From Aeromonas enteropelogenes (GTDB taxonomy: Bacteria > Pseudomonadota > Gammaproteobacteria > Enterobacterales > Aeromonadaceae), in NCBI RefSeq assembly GCF_000819845.1, contig NZ_CDCG01000038.1:43670-107669 (forward strand): DNA of 64,000 bases, read 5' to 3'. A program made the position numbers and the translations under genes. The notes beneath the pieces are model-generated. The model was given only the letters and a program-made list of their open reading frames with translations. It did no database searches and was not told the DNA's origin. This document shows, one piece after another, positions 1 to 7,937 of the stretch (within the stretch, counting starts at the first letter, position 1; each line of letters opens with the position of its first letter).

Positions 1-269
1 TGGCGCTCGGCCAGTTGCAGTTGCAGGCTCTCCTGGATCAGGCGATCCAGCGCCTGTTTGCGCAGGGTGGCGTCGTCAGGCAGAGACTGGCCGCTCTCCT
101 GGGCGGAGATTTTGACCTTGTTGACCAGGGCATCCTGTTGGCTGGCAAGTACCACGTCCTTGTTGACCACGGCCAGAACCTTGTCCATCAGCTCGGGGGC
201 CGCCATGGCGGCCTGGCTCATGGCGCCGAACATTCCCGCGGTCAGCAGGGCTATCAGGGTCTTTTTCAT
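1..269 (-). CDS. surA: SurA periplasmic chaperone, N-terminal part
   Basis: Start of the periplasmic peptidyl-prolyl isomerase and chaperone that escorts outer-membrane proteins to the BAM complex. Only the first 89 codons lie in the window; the rest is beyond base 1. A signal peptide of about 24 residues (MKKTLIALL, ending AMAA) is followed by the conserved opening of the mature chain, PELMDKVLAVVNKDVVLASQ. I chose the ATG at 269 because GAGAG lies at a suitable distance upstream; an in-frame ATG at 275 sits directly against that same motif. It follows lptD on the same strand with a 26-base gap, the usual lptD-surA arrangement, so the two are probably co-transcribed. Confidence 0.93.
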   Translation of the reverse strand, partial: MKKTLIALLTAGMFGAMSQAAMAAPELMDKVLAVVNKDVVLASQQDALVNKVKISAQESGQSLPDDATLRKQALDRLIQESLQLQLAER

Positions 270-295
270 ATCCATCTCTCAAGGCTGGACCAGCA

Positions 296-2740
296 TCATT
301 GCTGGTCTTTCAGATTAAACGGGCGAACATAGGGCAACAGTTCGGTATCCATCGTGACACTGCGGCCACCGGTACCGACACTGCCGAGCCCCTTCATCTC
401 GAACTGCAGACCGATCGATTTCTCCGAAGTGGGTCTCAGGGTGACGTTGTCAGGCTGGTTGTGCCACTCCAGGCTCAGGTTGATGCTCCAGCAGCAGGAG
501 TCGTATTTGACACCGATCTTGCGGTCAATGTTCACATCCTGCTTGATATCGCGATAGTAGCCGCCGTAAACCTGCCACTGATCGGCAATCGGCGCCATCA
601 TTACCAGACCTGCCTGGCTAAGGTCCTCTGCCAGGGCGGCGTTGGCCGGGTAGCGGTAATCCCGGTTGCCATCCTGAATAAAGCGGTAGTTGAGCTGGGT
701 AACCAGCTTGTCATGACGGTATTCCACGGCACCATTGCCTGAACTGAACGCACCCTCCTCGGTATCGTACTGGGCGCCAGCGTGGGCGAACCACTGATCC
801 GTGATCCGGGCATCCCCCTCAAAGGAGAGCAGAGAACGAGCGTTGGTGCTCTCGGGATCCGAGGAATAGAGACGAACCTTGGGAGAGGTCAGCTCGAACG
901 CCTGGGCGACGGAGAGACGCAGCCGCTCATCCCCGACGTTGTCATAGATCCGGCTGGTGAGACCAGCGCTGATCCGGTTGGCATCGCTGATCCTGTCAAG
1001 ACCGGCGTAACGGCGATCGCTGAACAGGCTGTAGTAGTCCTGTCGGGTAGTAGTGGAGTCGTAGACCCCGATATCGTCCTGGTTCTCGTAGGGGATGTAA
1101 AGATACTGGAACTCGGGTTCCAGGGTCTGGGTTCCCTTGCCGTCAAACCAGTCGACCGAGCGATCGAAGTTAAGGCCACCCTTGAGGCGGAAAGAGGGCA
1201 GCAGACGATTGATGGTGCCATCCTTGAGGGTCAGCTTGCCAGTCTCGGCATCGGTGAAGCGAGCGCGATCCGTACCGACCAGGGTGTCTGGTACCTCCTG
1301 GTTGTAGGAGGTAAACATCAGCTTGTACTGGCTGGTGAGGTAGTAACCGGGGGCATCCACCAGGGGAACCGTCAGGGTCGGTGCCATGTGTAAACGGGTT
1401 GCGGTATAGCGCTCTCCCGACTGATAGCTGCTGGCATTGCCGCTGTCATAACCAAACTTGGTCAGCTCGCTGTTCCAGGCCAGATCGAACCAGTTGCCCT
1501 GGCGGTAGTAGTTGTAGTCGATGCGCGGCAGCATCTCGTGCGGCAGCAGCGCATAGGGACTCAGGATCTGGTAGCGGCGAACCTCGGAGGTGAGGTTCCA
1601 GTTCTCCTGGTAGTAACCGGCGGTAAAGGATTGCTGCAACTGGTCATCAATCTGGGTGCCCACCTGGGGGCTGAAGTCGTTGAAGTAGTTGTAGTCCCTG
1701 TCCCGCACCTTGGTGTAGTCGAGCCCGAAGCGCAGGGAACCGTCCATCAGGCTGGAACCGTGGCGAACGTTCAGCAGATAGCGGTGGCCGTCAGACAAAC
1801 CGGCCAGGCTGGGGTTGCTTGGGCTGTACTGTTTGTCATCCGCCAGGTTTTCGAAATAGAGGGTGCCGACGTGGGCGGGGTCCGGCATGTAGCGGAACTC
1901 CACCTGTTCCATCAGGCCGCGCTTGTCCATGAAGCGGGAGGTGATGGTGGCGTCATAATTGGGGGCAATGTTCCAGTAGAAGGGCTGGGTGATCTCCATG
2001 CCGTTGCCGGAGCTCTGCTTGTAACCCGGATAGAGCAGACCCGTCTTGCGTTCATCCTTGATGGGGAAGTTGATGTACGGGAAATAGAACACCGGATAAT
2101 CATAGAGCCAGAGGCTGGCGTTCCAGGCTTCACCGAACACCTCCTTCTGATCGATGTCGATGCTGCCCGCCTTGAGGGTCCACACCTCCTGACCGGGGGG
2201 GCAGGTGGTGTATTGGGCGCCCTCCATGGTGATGTTCTGGTTGTTGTTGGTCATGGTGACCCGTTTGGCAAAGCCGCGCACCGGTGAGCCATGAACCTGA
2301 TACTTGCCCTCTTCCAGTTCGGAATTCTTGGTATCCAGGTTGGACTTGAGGGTCTTGTCGCTGGTGACGGTCACCTGACCGTCGTTGTAATAGATGTTGC
2401 CGATGGCGATGACATCCCGGCTCTTCTGATCGAGCTGGGCATAGTCGGAGTCAAACTTGCGAACCCCCTGACGCACCTTGACGTCCCCTTCATAGACGGC
2501 GGTGCCGCCCTGCTTGGCCTCAAGGCGATCGGCGTCGACCTCGACCGGCAGGGCATTGGCATCTTCTGCCGAAGAGGGCTTTTCGACCTTGGGGACATAG
2601 TCATAGCAGAGGCTGTCGAGAATACCGGTCGCAGGCGGCGGATTGAACGGGGCCGCCTGCACCATCATGGAGGTCAGGGCCGGTGCCAGGCTGATAGTCA
2701 GGGCGATGGGATAGCGGTATCCCAGTGTCCATTTTGTCAT
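296..2740 (-). CDS. lptD: LPS-assembly outer membrane protein LptD
   Basis: Outer-membrane beta-barrel that, with LptE, inserts lipopolysaccharide into the outer leaflet. The 814-residue product is close to the E. coli length of 784. Visible are a signal peptide (MTKWTLGYRY to VQAA), the N-terminal OstA-like beta-jellyroll (EVDADRLEAKQGGTAVYEGD) and a long barrel rich in aromatic beta strands. All four conserved cysteines are present: one near residue 45 (DSLCYDY), one in YTTCPPGQ, and an adjacent pair in YDSCCWS. They match the positions that form the two interdomain disulfides needed for function. A longer reading frame starts at 2824, but the ATG at 2740 gives a normal signal peptide. It heads the lptD-surA unit, divergent from amgK. 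Confidence 0.95.
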   Translation of the reverse strand: MTKWTLGYRYPIALTISLAPALTSMMVQAAPFNPPPATGILDSLCYDYVPKVEKPSSAEDANALPVEVDADRLEAKQGGTAVYEGDVKVRQGVRKFDSDYAQLDQKSRDVIAIGNIYYNDGQVTVTSDKTLKSNLDTKNSELEEGKYQVHGSPVRGFAKRVTMTNNNQNITMEGAQYTTCPPGQEVWTLKAGSIDIDQKEVFGEAWNASLWLYDYPVFYFPYINFPIKDERKTGLLYPGYKQSSGNGMEITQPFYWNIAPNYDATITSRFMDKRGLMEQVEFRYMPDPAHVGTLYFENLADDKQYSPSNPSLAGLSDGHRYLLNVRHGSSLMDGSLRFGLDYTKVRDRDYNYFNDFSPQVGTQIDDQLQQSFTAGYYQENWNLTSEVRRYQILSPYALLPHEMLPRIDYNYYRQGNWFDLAWNSELTKFGYDSGNASSYQSGERYTATRLHMAPTLTVPLVDAPGYYLTSQYKLMFTSYNQEVPDTLVGTDRARFTDAETGKLTLKDGTINRLLPSFRLKGGLNFDRSVDWFDGKGTQTLEPEFQYLYIPYENQDDIGVYDSTTTRQDYYSLFSDRRYAGLDRISDANRISAGLTSRIYDNVGDERLRLSVAQAFELTSPKVRLYSSDPESTNARSLLSFEGDARITDQWFAHAGAQYDTEEGAFSSGNGAVEYRHDKLVTQLNYRFIQDGNRDYRYPANAALAEDLSQAGLVMMAPIADQWQVYGGYYRDIKQDVNIDRKIGVKYDSCCWSINLSLEWHNQPDNVTLRPTSEKSIGLQFEMKGLGSVGTGGRSVTMDTELLPYVRPFNLKDQQ

Positions 2741-2914
2741 GTGAAAGACTCGTGCAATCCGTGATAGGTACGGTTGATCCAGGGCATGCATTTTACGACA
2801 GGTTTCATCGAGTTGACATTGCATGTCATTGCTTTATGTTAGCCGGCAATGATAAAGCATTATTGCGGCCAGGGCTAACAGCCAAGTGCTGCTTTCCACC
2901 TTGGTCCTCGACTT

Positions 2915-3928
2915 ATGCACGATCGCGATTCCCTGCTTCTGCAGTGGGCACGCCGACTCTCCGGTGATGCCAGCCTCCATCTTACCCTTATTTCCGGCGA
3001 TGCCAGTTTCCGCCGCTACTTTCGTGGCGGTGGCCTTATCTGGGTGGATGCCAATCCAAAAACCGAAAAAAATCATGAGTTTGTTCGCAATGCGGCGGCC
3101 TTGCGTGCGCGTCAGCTGCTGGCGCCCGAGGTCAAGGCAGTGGACTATGAACTCGGTCTGCTGGCGGTCACCGATCTGGGGGATACCCAGCTTATCAGTT
3201 GCCTGAATGCCGACAACGTACTGGCCTGGTATGACAAGGCCATCGGGCTGTTGCCCCGCCTTGGGGCTGTTGAGCTGGATCTGGAGCCCTTTGATGCCGC
3301 CTTTATGGCCAGGGAGAACAGCATCTTCCCCGAGTGGCTGCTGGGCCACCACCTTCAACTGACCCTGAGCGCGGCAGAACAACGGCTGCTCGACGATACC
3401 TTTGCCTGCCTGACCGCCAGCAACCTGGCCCAGCCGCAGGGAGTGATGCACCGGGATTTTCACAGCCGCAACCTGATGGTATGTGGTGGCAATACCCCCG
3501 AGAGCAGTGAGCTTGCCATCATCGATTTTCAGGACATGGTCATCGGCCCCCTTGGCTATGACCTGGTCTCCCTGCTCAAGGATTGCTACGTGCGCTGGCC
3601 GGACGAGGTGATCGAACAGGGGATGTGCCATGGTTTTGCGACCCTGCAGCAGGCGGGGCTGCTCGGCGATCTCGATTACGCCAGCTTCCGCCGCCATGCG
3701 GATCTCACCGGCATGCAGCGTCACCTGAAAGCCGCCGGCATCTTCACCCGACTCTATCATCGGGATGGCAAGTCAGGTTACCTCCAGGATATTCCCCGCA
3801 CCCTGGGATATGTGGTGGATGTCTGCCAGCTGCACGGGGCCAGCGAGCCCGTGCTCGCCCGTTTTGGCGACTGGTTGCGGCAGGTGGTGCTGCCGGGACT
3901 TGCCCGGGTGGCGGAGGCGCAGGCATGA
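2915..3928 (+). CDS. amgK: AmgK-like N-acetylmuramate/N-acetylglucosamine kinase
   Basis: Aminoglycoside-phosphotransferase-fold kinase of 337 residues. In Pseudomonas, AmgK phosphorylates MurNAc at the anomeric position during peptidoglycan recycling. Visible kinase motifs are the catalytic loop MHRDFHSRNLMV at residues 178-189 (His179, Asp181, Asn187) and the metal-binding IDFQD at 203-207. The next gene, a MurU-type nucleotidyltransferase, overlaps by four bases (ATGA), which suggests translational coupling and supports AmgK over a generic phosphotransferase. The promoter must lie in the 174 bases shared with divergent lptD. The specific substrate is inferred from this pairing. Confidence 0.85.
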   Translation: MHDRDSLLLQWARRLSGDASLHLTLISGDASFRRYFRGGGLIWVDANPKTEKNHEFVRNAAALRARQLLAPEVKAVDYELGLLAVTDLGDTQLISCLNADNVLAWYDKAIGLLPRLGAVELDLEPFDAAFMARENSIFPEWLLGHHLQLTLSAAEQRLLDDTFACLTASNLAQPQGVMHRDFHSRNLMVCGGNTPESSELAIIDFQDMVIGPLGYDLVSLLKDCYVRWPDEVIEQGMCHGFATLQQAGLLGDLDYASFRRHADLTGMQRHLKAAGIFTRLYHRDGKSGYLQDIPRTLGYVVDVCQLHGASEPVLARFGDWLRQVVLPGLARVAEAQA

Positions 3929-4593
3929 AGGCGATGATCCTGGCGGCAGGACGTGGCGAGCGGATGCGCCCGCTCACCGATACCCTGCCCAAGCCGCTGC
4001 TGGTAGTGGGGGGCAAGCCTCTCATCGTGCATCATATCGAAAAGCTTAAAGCTGCGGGGGTGGCCGAATTGGTCATCAACCACGCCTGGCTCGGCCACAA
4101 GCTGGTGGAGGCGTTGGGGGATGGCAGCCAGTTCGGGGTGACCATCCACTGGTCAGCAGAGGAGAGTGCGCTGGAGACCGCAGGGGGCATAGTGCAGGCA
4201 CTGTCGCTGCTGGGCAGCGACCCCTTTCTAGTGATCAACGGGGATACCTGGCTCGATCTGGACTACCGTACCCTGGTGACCCAGTCTCTGGGTGAGGATC
4301 TGGCCCATCTCTGGCTGGTGCCCAATCCCCCCCAGCATCCCCAGGGGGATTTTTCCCTGCAAGAGGGGCGGGTGCTGGATATTCCCGGGTTTACCTTCAG
4401 TGGCGTCGGGCTCTATCATCCGGCAGCATTCTCCGGCCTGGCGAGCGGTGCGCGCAAGCTGGCTCCCCTGCTGCGGGAGTGGATGGCACAAGGGCGAGTG
4501 GGTGGTAGCCTGCTGGCCGGCGAGTGGCGTGATATAGGCACAGTCCCGCGACTGCGCGAGCTGGATGATCAGCTTCTGGCTCGCACTCATTAA
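3925..4593 (+). CDS. murU: MurU-like N-acetylmuramate-1-phosphate uridylyltransferase
   Basis: Sugar-phosphate nucleotidyltransferase of 222 residues. It opens with the signature LAAGRGERMRPLTDTLPKPL that binds the nucleotide triphosphate. VINGDTWLD contains the Asp expected to coordinate metal. In the MurU pathway it makes UDP-MurNAc from MurNAc-1-phosphate, returning recycled cell-wall sugar to murein synthesis without passing through GlcNAc-6-phosphate. A longer frame extends upstream inside amgK, but the ATG at 3925 overlapping the amgK stop gives the standard N-terminus. A generic glucose-1-phosphate nucleotidyltransferase is possible; the short length and amgK neighbour favour MurU. Confidence 0.85.
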   Translation: MKAMILAAGRGERMRPLTDTLPKPLLVVGGKPLIVHHIEKLKAAGVAELVINHAWLGHKLVEALGDGSQFGVTIHWSAEESALETAGGIVQALSLLGSDPFLVINGDTWLDLDYRTLVTQSLGEDLAHLWLVPNPPQHPQGDFSLQEGRVLDIPGFTFSGVGLYHPAAFSGLASGARKLAPLLREWMAQGRVGGSLLAGEWRDIGTVPRLRELDDQLLARTH

Positions 4594-4612
4594 CATCAAG
4601 AGGTCTTGAACC

Positions 4613-5446
4613 ATGCGTATTTGGGGTAAGGTGCTCGGCGCCTTCTTCGGTTTTCTGCTCGGCCACCTGATTGGTGCCCTCATCGGCCTCTGGATTGGCC
4701 ACCGTTTCGATCGGGGCATGGGATTGCAAAGTGCGTTTCGCCGCGGGCCGACCCAGGAGCAGCAGGCGGTCTTCTTTCATGCCACTTTCGCCGTCATGGG
4801 GCACATTGCCAAGTCCAGCGGTCAGGTGACCGAGCAGGAGATCCGGGTGGCCTCCAACCTGATGGATCGGATGCGACTGGCAGGGGAGCAGCGAGCCCGC
4901 GCCCAGGAGTCGTTCCGTCAGGGCAAGGAGGCCGGTTTCCCGCTGCGTGAGACCCTGGCCGAGTTTCGTCGTGCCAGCCAGGGGCAGCGGGACATTCTGC
5001 GCTTCTTTCTGGAAGTACAGCTGCAGGCCGCGTTTGCCGATGGCCGGGTTGAGGATGGGGAACGTGCCATTCTGCACACCATCGCCGACGAGCTGGGTTT
5101 CAGCCGTATCGAGCTGGCCCGGATCCTGGCCATGGCCGAGGCGCAGATGAACTTCTTCAATCGCGCCCATGGCCAGTACCAGGGCGGCGGTGCGGGTGGC
5201 CAACAGTATCGTCAGGAGGCGCCGTCAGCCGATCGTCTCAAGGATGCTTATCAGCTGCTCGGGGTGAACGAGAGTGACAGCGATCAGGATATCAAGCGTG
5301 CCTATCGCAAGGAGATGAGCAAGCACCACCCCGACAAGCTGGCCGCCAAGGGGCTGCCACCCGAAATGATGGAGATGGCCAAGGAGAAGGCCCAGGAGAT
5401 CCAGCAGGCCTGGGAGTGGATCCGCGAAGCCCGCGGCATTCGATGA
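4613..5446 (+). CDS. djlA: DjlA, membrane-anchored J-domain co-chaperone
   Basis: Co-chaperone that stimulates DnaK from the inner membrane, tied in E. coli to the Rcs response. The 277 residues show the family architecture. One glycine-rich N-terminal membrane segment (residues 5-29) is followed by a TerB-like helical domain (about 50-185), a glycine/glutamine linker (190-200) and a C-terminal J domain (about 209-277) with the essential HPD at 239-241. It begins 19 bases after murU and probably rides on the same transcript; a strong hairpin terminator follows. Confidence 0.95.
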   Translation: MRIWGKVLGAFFGFLLGHLIGALIGLWIGHRFDRGMGLQSAFRRGPTQEQQAVFFHATFAVMGHIAKSSGQVTEQEIRVASNLMDRMRLAGEQRARAQESFRQGKEAGFPLRETLAEFRRASQGQRDILRFFLEVQLQAAFADGRVEDGERAILHTIADELGFSRIELARILAMAEAQMNFFNRAHGQYQGGGAGGQQYRQEAPSADRLKDAYQLLGVNESDSDQDIKRAYRKEMSKHHPDKLAAKGLPPEMMEMAKEKAQEIQQAWEWIREARGIR

Positions 5447-5465
5447 CCTGTTCTCGCCCATGACA

Positions 5466-5495
5466 AAAAAGCCCCGCATGATGCGGGGCTTTCTT
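5466..5495. terminator. Bidirectional terminator between djlA and pepD
   Basis: Perfect inverted repeat AGCCCCGCAT/ATGCGGGGCT, preceded by an A-run and followed by a T-rich stretch. It serves both the rightward djlA transcript and the leftward pepD transcript. Confidence 0.9.
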
Positions 5496-5513
5496 GTTTA
5501 TGGCTGGTGCCGT

Positions 5514-6965
5514 TTATTTGGCCGGGATCTGCTCCAGCACGCGAGTCAGCAGCTGCCAGAAGCGCTCGACCGCGACGATGTGCACCTTCTCGTCCGGGGA
5601 GTGGGCGCCGCGGATGGTCGGGCCGAAGGAGACCATGTCCCACTCGGGGTAGGCGCTCTTGAACAGACCGCACTCGAGGCCGGCGTGGATCACCATGATG
5701 TTGGGGCGGCTGCCGAACAGCTCCTCATAGGTGCCGCGCACCAGCTCCATCACCGGGGAGTTGACGTTCGGGGCCCAGCCCGGGTAGGCGCCGGTGAACT
5801 CGCAGCTGGCGCCGGCCAGGGTGAACAGGGAGCGGGTCATCTGCTCAATCTGGTCGCGGCCCGAGTCGATGAGGGAGCGGATCAGGCACTGGACGTACAC
5901 TTCCCCGTCCAGGGTCTTGATGACGCCCAGGTTGGTGGAGGTCTCGACCACGCCGGTCATGCTGTCACTCATGCGCATCACGCCGTTCGGGCAGGCCATC
6001 AGGGCATCCAGCAGGCGATCGCGCAGGGAGGCGCTCATCACCTTGGCGGGGGCGGCAGTCTGGGTCAGCAGGAGGGTCAGGTGCGGTTCGGTGGCGGCCA
6101 GCTCGGTCTGGTAGATGCCGGTGAAGCGATCGACCAGGGCCTTGAACTCGGCGACGCTGGCGCCCGGCACCACCAGGGTGGCACGGGCCTCACGGGGGAT
6201 GGCGTTGCGCAGGGTGCCGCCGTGGATCTCGGCGAGCTCCACGTTTAGGGCCTGGGCGGCCTTGAGCAGGCGCACCAGCAGCTTGTTGGCGTTGCCGCGG
6301 CCGCGGTGGATGTCACCGCCGGAGTGGCCGCCGACCAGCCCCTTCACCTGCAGCTCGAACGCCTCACCCGCCGGGGCAGCGGTCAGCTCGAGGGGGAAGC
6401 GAATGTTGGCGTCGACGCCACCGGCGCAGCCCATGTAGACCTCACCGTCCTCTTCGGAATCGGTGTTGATGAGGATCTCGCCCTCCAGCCAGCCGGCCTC
6501 GAGGCCGAAGGCGCCGGTCATGCCGGTCTCTTCGTCGGAGGTGAGCAGCACCTCCAGCGGGCCGTGTTTGAGGCTCTTGTCGGCCAGCACCGCCAGACAG
6601 GCGGCCATGCCGACGCCGTTGTCGGCGCCCAGGGTGGTGCCGCGGGCGGTGACCCACTCACCGTCCACGTAGGCATCGATGGGGTCTTTGGTGAAATCGT
6701 GAGGGGTATCGGCGTTGGCCTGGGGCACCATGTCGAGGTGCGCCTGCAGCACTACCGGCTTGCGGTTTTCCATGCCCGGGGTAGCGGGCTTCTTGATGAA
6801 GAGGTTGCCGACCTTGTCCTGCTTCACCGCCAGCCCTTCGGCGCTGGCCCACTCGGTGATCCAGCTGGCGAGCGCCTGCTCGTGCTTGGAGGGGTGGGGG
6901 ATGGAGCAGATTTTCTCGAAGAAATGCCACACCAGGGTGGGAGAGAGGGAACTCAGTTGTGCCAC
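5514..6965 (-). CDS. pepD: PepD, cytosolic aminoacyl-histidine dipeptidase
   Basis: M20-family metallopeptidase (peptidase D, carnosinase-type) that cleaves Xaa-His and other dipeptides. The 483 residues follow the E. coli protein closely. Metal and catalytic motifs are visible: LQAHLDMVP, GADNGVGMA, TSDEETGMTGA and NTDSEEDGE, with a late AHSPDEKV histidine. I chose the GTG at 6965, giving VAQLSSLSP, because TAAGGAG lies seven bases before it and it aligns with the E. coli start; the frame could begin 21 bases earlier. It is divergent from the gene-poor stretch before gpt, the same neighbours as in E. coli. A CRP-type site at 7158 could influence it. Confidence 0.94.
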   Translation of the reverse strand: MAQLSSLSPTLVWHFFEKICSIPHPSKHEQALASWITEWASAEGLAVKQDKVGNLFIKKPATPGMENRKPVVLQAHLDMVPQANADTPHDFTKDPIDAYVDGEWVTARGTTLGADNGVGMAACLAVLADKSLKHGPLEVLLTSDEETGMTGAFGLEAGWLEGEILINTDSEEDGEVYMGCAGGVDANIRFPLELTAAPAGEAFELQVKGLVGGHSGGDIHRGRGNANKLLVRLLKAAQALNVELAEIHGGTLRNAIPREARATLVVPGASVAEFKALVDRFTGIYQTELAATEPHLTLLLTQTAAPAKVMSASLRDRLLDALMACPNGVMRMSDSMTGVVETSTNLGVIKTLDGEVYVQCLIRSLIDSGRDQIEQMTRSLFTLAGASCEFTGAYPGWAPNVNSPVMELVRGTYEELFGSRPNIMVIHAGLECGLFKSAYPEWDMVSFGPTIRGAHSPDEKVHIVAVERFWQLLTRVLEQIPAK

Positions 6966-7157
6966 GTCAGGACTCCTTACCAGCACGGAATAGTGAGAGG
7001 CCCCGTCAACGGGCCCGGGAAGTGGATAACGATAATACAGCCAATCGCAGAAAAATGTGAGCAGACAGCGTAAATCTCGGGTCGGTTATGCTGCTGGGAA
7101 AGGTTGTGGCAGGCAATGATCAGGTTCGAGGGGGTCTGGCTGGTGGAAAAGAAATTA

Positions 7158-7173
7158 TGTGACACATCTCACA
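7158..7173. promoter_or_regulatory. CRP-type operator
   Basis: The sequence TGTGACACATCTCACA is a perfect TGTGA-N6-TCACA palindrome, the CRP-cAMP consensus core. Its centre (7165.5) lies about 48 bases before the predicted rightward start near 7214 and about 200 bases from the pepD start codon on the other strand. That spacing is not a standard class I or class II position for the rightward promoter, so the target gene is uncertain. Confidence 0.7.
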
Positions 7174-7179
7174 AAAAAG

Positions 7180-7207
7180 TTGAATTTATGGCGCCGACTG
7201 GTAAATT
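7180..7207 (+). promoter_or_regulatory. Sigma-70 promoter with extended -10
   Basis: TTGAAT (7180-7185), a 16-base spacer, then TAAATT (7202-7207) preceded by TGG, which makes an extended -10. Predicted start is about 7214. It would drive the structured transcript described next. Confidence 0.6.
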
Positions 7208-7360
7208 AGCCTCCGTGGTTCGCCACCCGTCAGGATGACGATGAAAGCCTCCAGGGAACCGAAGCAAAGACAAGTGCGCCTCCATGGAACCGAGTGTTCG
7301 TTCAAGGATTTGAGCCCGCATTAAAGGTACGTAACTTGTTAAGCAATCAGGAGTTTAAAG

Positions 7361-7450
7361 ATGCCAGGCAGCAACTCAACCTATTGGTTCGCCCCGTCTC
7401 TCTATACCCAGGGTTTCAGCTACCCTAACCCCTTCGTCACCCGTCGCTAA
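7361..7450 (+). CDS. Putative 29-residue aromatic-rich microprotein
   Basis: Short frame with a strong ribosome-binding site (CAGGAG, eight bases before ATG). The 29-residue product reads MPGSNSTYWFAPSLYTQGFS and then YPNPFVTRR. It has three Tyr, one Trp and three Phe after the first six residues and ends in two Arg. The AGGGT/ACCCT hairpin lies inside the frame and CCGTC/GACGG spans the stop codon. It could be a leader peptide whose translation affects the downstream hairpins, or a small protein in its own right. I recognise no family. The placement between a good promoter and a strong terminator, with its own Shine-Dalgarno, is the main support. Confidence 0.5.
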   Translation: MPGSNSTYWFAPSLYTQGFSYPNPFVTRR

Positions 7451-7506
7451 GACGGTCTGTCCGAACAAACGGACAACCCGCCTGTGGCAAACAGGCATGA
7501 CGAGAA

Positions 7507-7548
7507 AGCAGCAGGTGTGTGAGGTAAATCCTCCTCCCTGCTATTTTT
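7507..7548 (+). terminator. Intrinsic terminator of the candidate small transcript
   Basis: AGCAGG pairs with CCTGCT, with an inner GAGG/CCTC stem, followed by TATTTTTTT. It closes the chain of hairpins and separates this transcript from gpt. Confidence 0.75.
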
Positions 7549-7699
7549 TTATCTGCTGTTTGGCGTTGTGATGGATTTTGCGTCAACCGGACGGGTAGTC
7601 GCTTGGTCATTTGGCTCTTTATATGAGTCATCTGGGGATAATCTGGACGATCTTTCCTTCATTTGGCATACGTTTGCCAGTCATTTTATCTGCAAACGG

Positions 7700-7937
7700 T
7701 GCTATCATACCGGCCCAACAGCCTGTCCGCGGTGTTGGCACTCCATGCAACCGATCGCCGGATATGCCCATCTTGCTTCCACTGCCATAGATCCGCTGCC
7801 GAGGCTTAGCCCTGAGGCAGCCAAAGTGCAATCTGAATTCAGTCGAGCAAGGGCCGTCATTGCTTGGTTATCGGGAAAATGTCCCGGTTGCCGTCATTTT
7901 AAGTGATTGTTTTAAATAACTATTCGAGATCGATAAC
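7700..7937 (+). promoter_or_regulatory. gpt promoter and structured leader
   Basis: TGCTATCAT at 7700-7708 is a good extended -10 element, but I see no matching -35. The 5' leader of about 220 bases contains two clear hairpins: GCTGCC/GGCAGC (7795-7821) with an inner GGC/GCC stem, and CGGGA/TCCCG (7872-7886). I recognise no riboswitch class. No poly-T follows either hairpin, so a transcription attenuator is not evident. Confidence 0.4.

Larger units (their letters stand above)
7214..7548 (+). ncRNA. Candidate structured RNA/leader with microORF and tandem hairpins
   Basis: Predicted transcript of about 335 bases between pepD and gpt. Its 5' part has a hairpin CGTC-AGGAT-GACG (7228-7240) with GGA in the loop and a 16-base direct repeat (7247-7262 and 7278-7293, 15 of 16 identical). 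Five GGA triplets occur within 120 bases, the last inside the ribosome-binding site of the 29-codon frame. After that frame come consecutive hairpins: CCGTC/GACGG across the stop codon, TGTCCG/CGGACA, CCTGT/ACAGG, and a terminator. GGA in hairpin loops is typical of CsrA targets. I do not recognise the RNA; that it is one transcript is inference. Confidence 0.5.

Noticed and set aside
2741..2914. Sigma-E promoter for lptD-surA
   Set aside because: The best leftward candidate (TCAACT) is a poor match to GAACTT and no TCTGA follows at the right distance, so I do not call it.
7235..7324. A second 29-codon frame upstream of the aromatic microORF
   Set aside because: AGG touches the ATG directly, so no usable ribosome site, and the frame is made of the direct repeat and GGA hairpins, which look like RNA structure, not coding.
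7568..7906. 112-codon frame upstream of gpt with CKRC...CPRC...CPGC cysteine pairs resembling a zinc ribbon
   Set aside because: Weak ribosome site. It runs over the extended -10 and both leader hairpins of gpt, and its composition does not look coding. The cysteine pairs may be chance; conservation would be needed to revive it.
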